From Azonexaceae bacterium (GTDB lineage: Bacteria > Pseudomonadota > Gammaproteobacteria > Burkholderiales > Rhodocyclaceae), in assembly GCA_009469665.1 (NCBI GenBank), contig SSTB01000317.1, forward strand, positions 1-6,233: 6,233 nucleotides of DNA, written 5' to 3'. The translations under genes were made by a program, and so were the position numbers. Position 1 is the stretch's first letter; every line of letters starts with the position of its first letter. A model generated the notes under the pieces. The model saw only the letters and a program-made list of their open reading frames with translations, searched no databases and was not told the origin of the DNA. Below, in pieces: positions 5,739 to 6,233 of this stretch.

Positions 5739-6233
5739 ATGAGCGATTTCGTTAGCGATTTTTGGAACCTCTATGTAATCGTGATCGTGGTGGCCAGTAT
5801 TCTGGCCTGCGTGGTCCTCCTGGTCGTCCAGGGCAAGGCCACCTTCACGCCCGGCAAGACCATGGGTCACGTCTGGGACGAGAACCTGGAGGAGTACAAC
5901 AACCCGATGCCCAAGTGGTGGACCTGGATGTTCGTCATCACGGTGGTATTTGCGTTTGTCTACCTCGCCCTCTATCCGGGTCTCGGCAAGTTCCAGGGCG
6001 TTCTGGGGTGGTCCTCTGCGGGGCAACACAAGGCGGAAGTGGCCAAAGTCGATGAGACTATCAAACCGATGTTCGAGAAGTATCTCAAGATGGATCTCAA
6101 GTCTGTCGCTGCTGACAAGCAGGCCATGGAAATGGGCAAGCGGCTCTACATGACCTACTGCATGCAGTGTCATGGGGCAGACGCCCGGGGTGCCAAAGGC
6201 TTCCCCAACTTGACCGATGGTGATTGGCTGTAC
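5739..6233 (+). CDS. ccoP: CcoP, di-haem cytochrome c subunit III of cbb3 oxidase (3' end outside window)
   Basis: An open frame of 165 codons with no stop before the right edge. The family is about 300 residues, so roughly half is present. It has two N-terminal transmembrane helices (about residues 11-30 and 62-80) joined by the conserved HVWDENLEEYNNPMPKWW segment (about 44-61), which is diagnostic of CcoP/FixP. The first haem site is C141-M-Q-C144-H145, followed by GADARGAKGFPNL; the second CxxCH and the C terminus must lie beyond base 6233. CcoP receives electrons from soluble cytochrome c and hands them to CcoO. The two-helix anchor is the form seen in many beta- and gammaproteobacteria; others have one helix. 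The gene is last in the visible operon. Maturation genes such as ccoG or ccoH commonly follow, but that cannot be seen here. Confidence 0.96.
   Translation, partial: MSDFVSDFWNLYVIVIVVASILACVVLLVVQGKATFTPGKTMGHVWDENLEEYNNPMPKWWTWMFVITVVFAFVYLALYPGLGKFQGVLGWSSAGQHKAEVAKVDETIKPMFEKYLKMDLKSVAADKQAMEMGKRLYMTYCMQCHGADARGAKGFPNLTDGDWLY

Overview
The window is GC-rich chromosomal DNA from a Gram-negative proteobacterium, most likely a betaproteobacterium. The evidence is the protein character of MurJ, CcoI and CcoN, the order ccoI-ccoS-ccoNOQP, and an FNR-type box in front of ccoN. Genus cannot be fixed from the sequence alone. The theme is assembly and expression of a cbb3-type cytochrome c oxidase, the high-affinity terminal oxidase used under low oxygen.

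Layout. Positions 1-173 (minus strand) hold the first 57 codons of murJ, the lipid II flippase, running off the left edge. Reading the other way, a good sigma70-type promoter (183-212) drives a complete tRNA-Thr(CGU) gene with encoded CCA (223-298). About 200 bases without a recognised gene follow. Next come ccoI (501-2942), a copper-exporting P1B-type ATPase needed to deliver copper to the oxidase, and ccoS (2942-3154), a small membrane protein for cofactor insertion. Their stop and start codons overlap by one base. A strong rho-independent terminator at 3241-3267 closes this unit.

The 328-base gap between ccoS and ccoN (3155-3482) is the most informative non-coding part. It contains an FNR/FixK-like palindrome touching the ccoS stop codon, two further inverted repeats, the terminator, a 16-base near-palindrome, and a perfect FNR/ANR box (TTGAT-N4-ATCAA, 3370-3383) suitably placed to activate the ccoN promoter. 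The palindrome at 3151-3164 sits 41.5 bases upstream of a plausible start point near 3199. The roughly 68 bases from there to the terminator look like a small RNA: a 5' hairpin, an unpaired linker and a terminator hairpin with a U-tail. I report this as a candidate oxygen-regulated sRNA. It is the only thing here that may be undescribed, and it is an inference.

From 3483 to the right edge lies the structural operon: ccoN (catalytic subunit), ccoO (mono-haem c), ccoQ (58-residue accessory subunit) and ccoP (di-haem c, cut at residue 165). Spacings are short (12, 4 and 14 bases), so these four are almost certainly one transcript under FNR-type control, while ccoIS is a separate upstream unit. 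CcoI and CcoS supply copper and cofactors, CcoP and CcoO pass electrons from cytochrome c, and CcoN reduces oxygen while conserving energy as a proton gradient.
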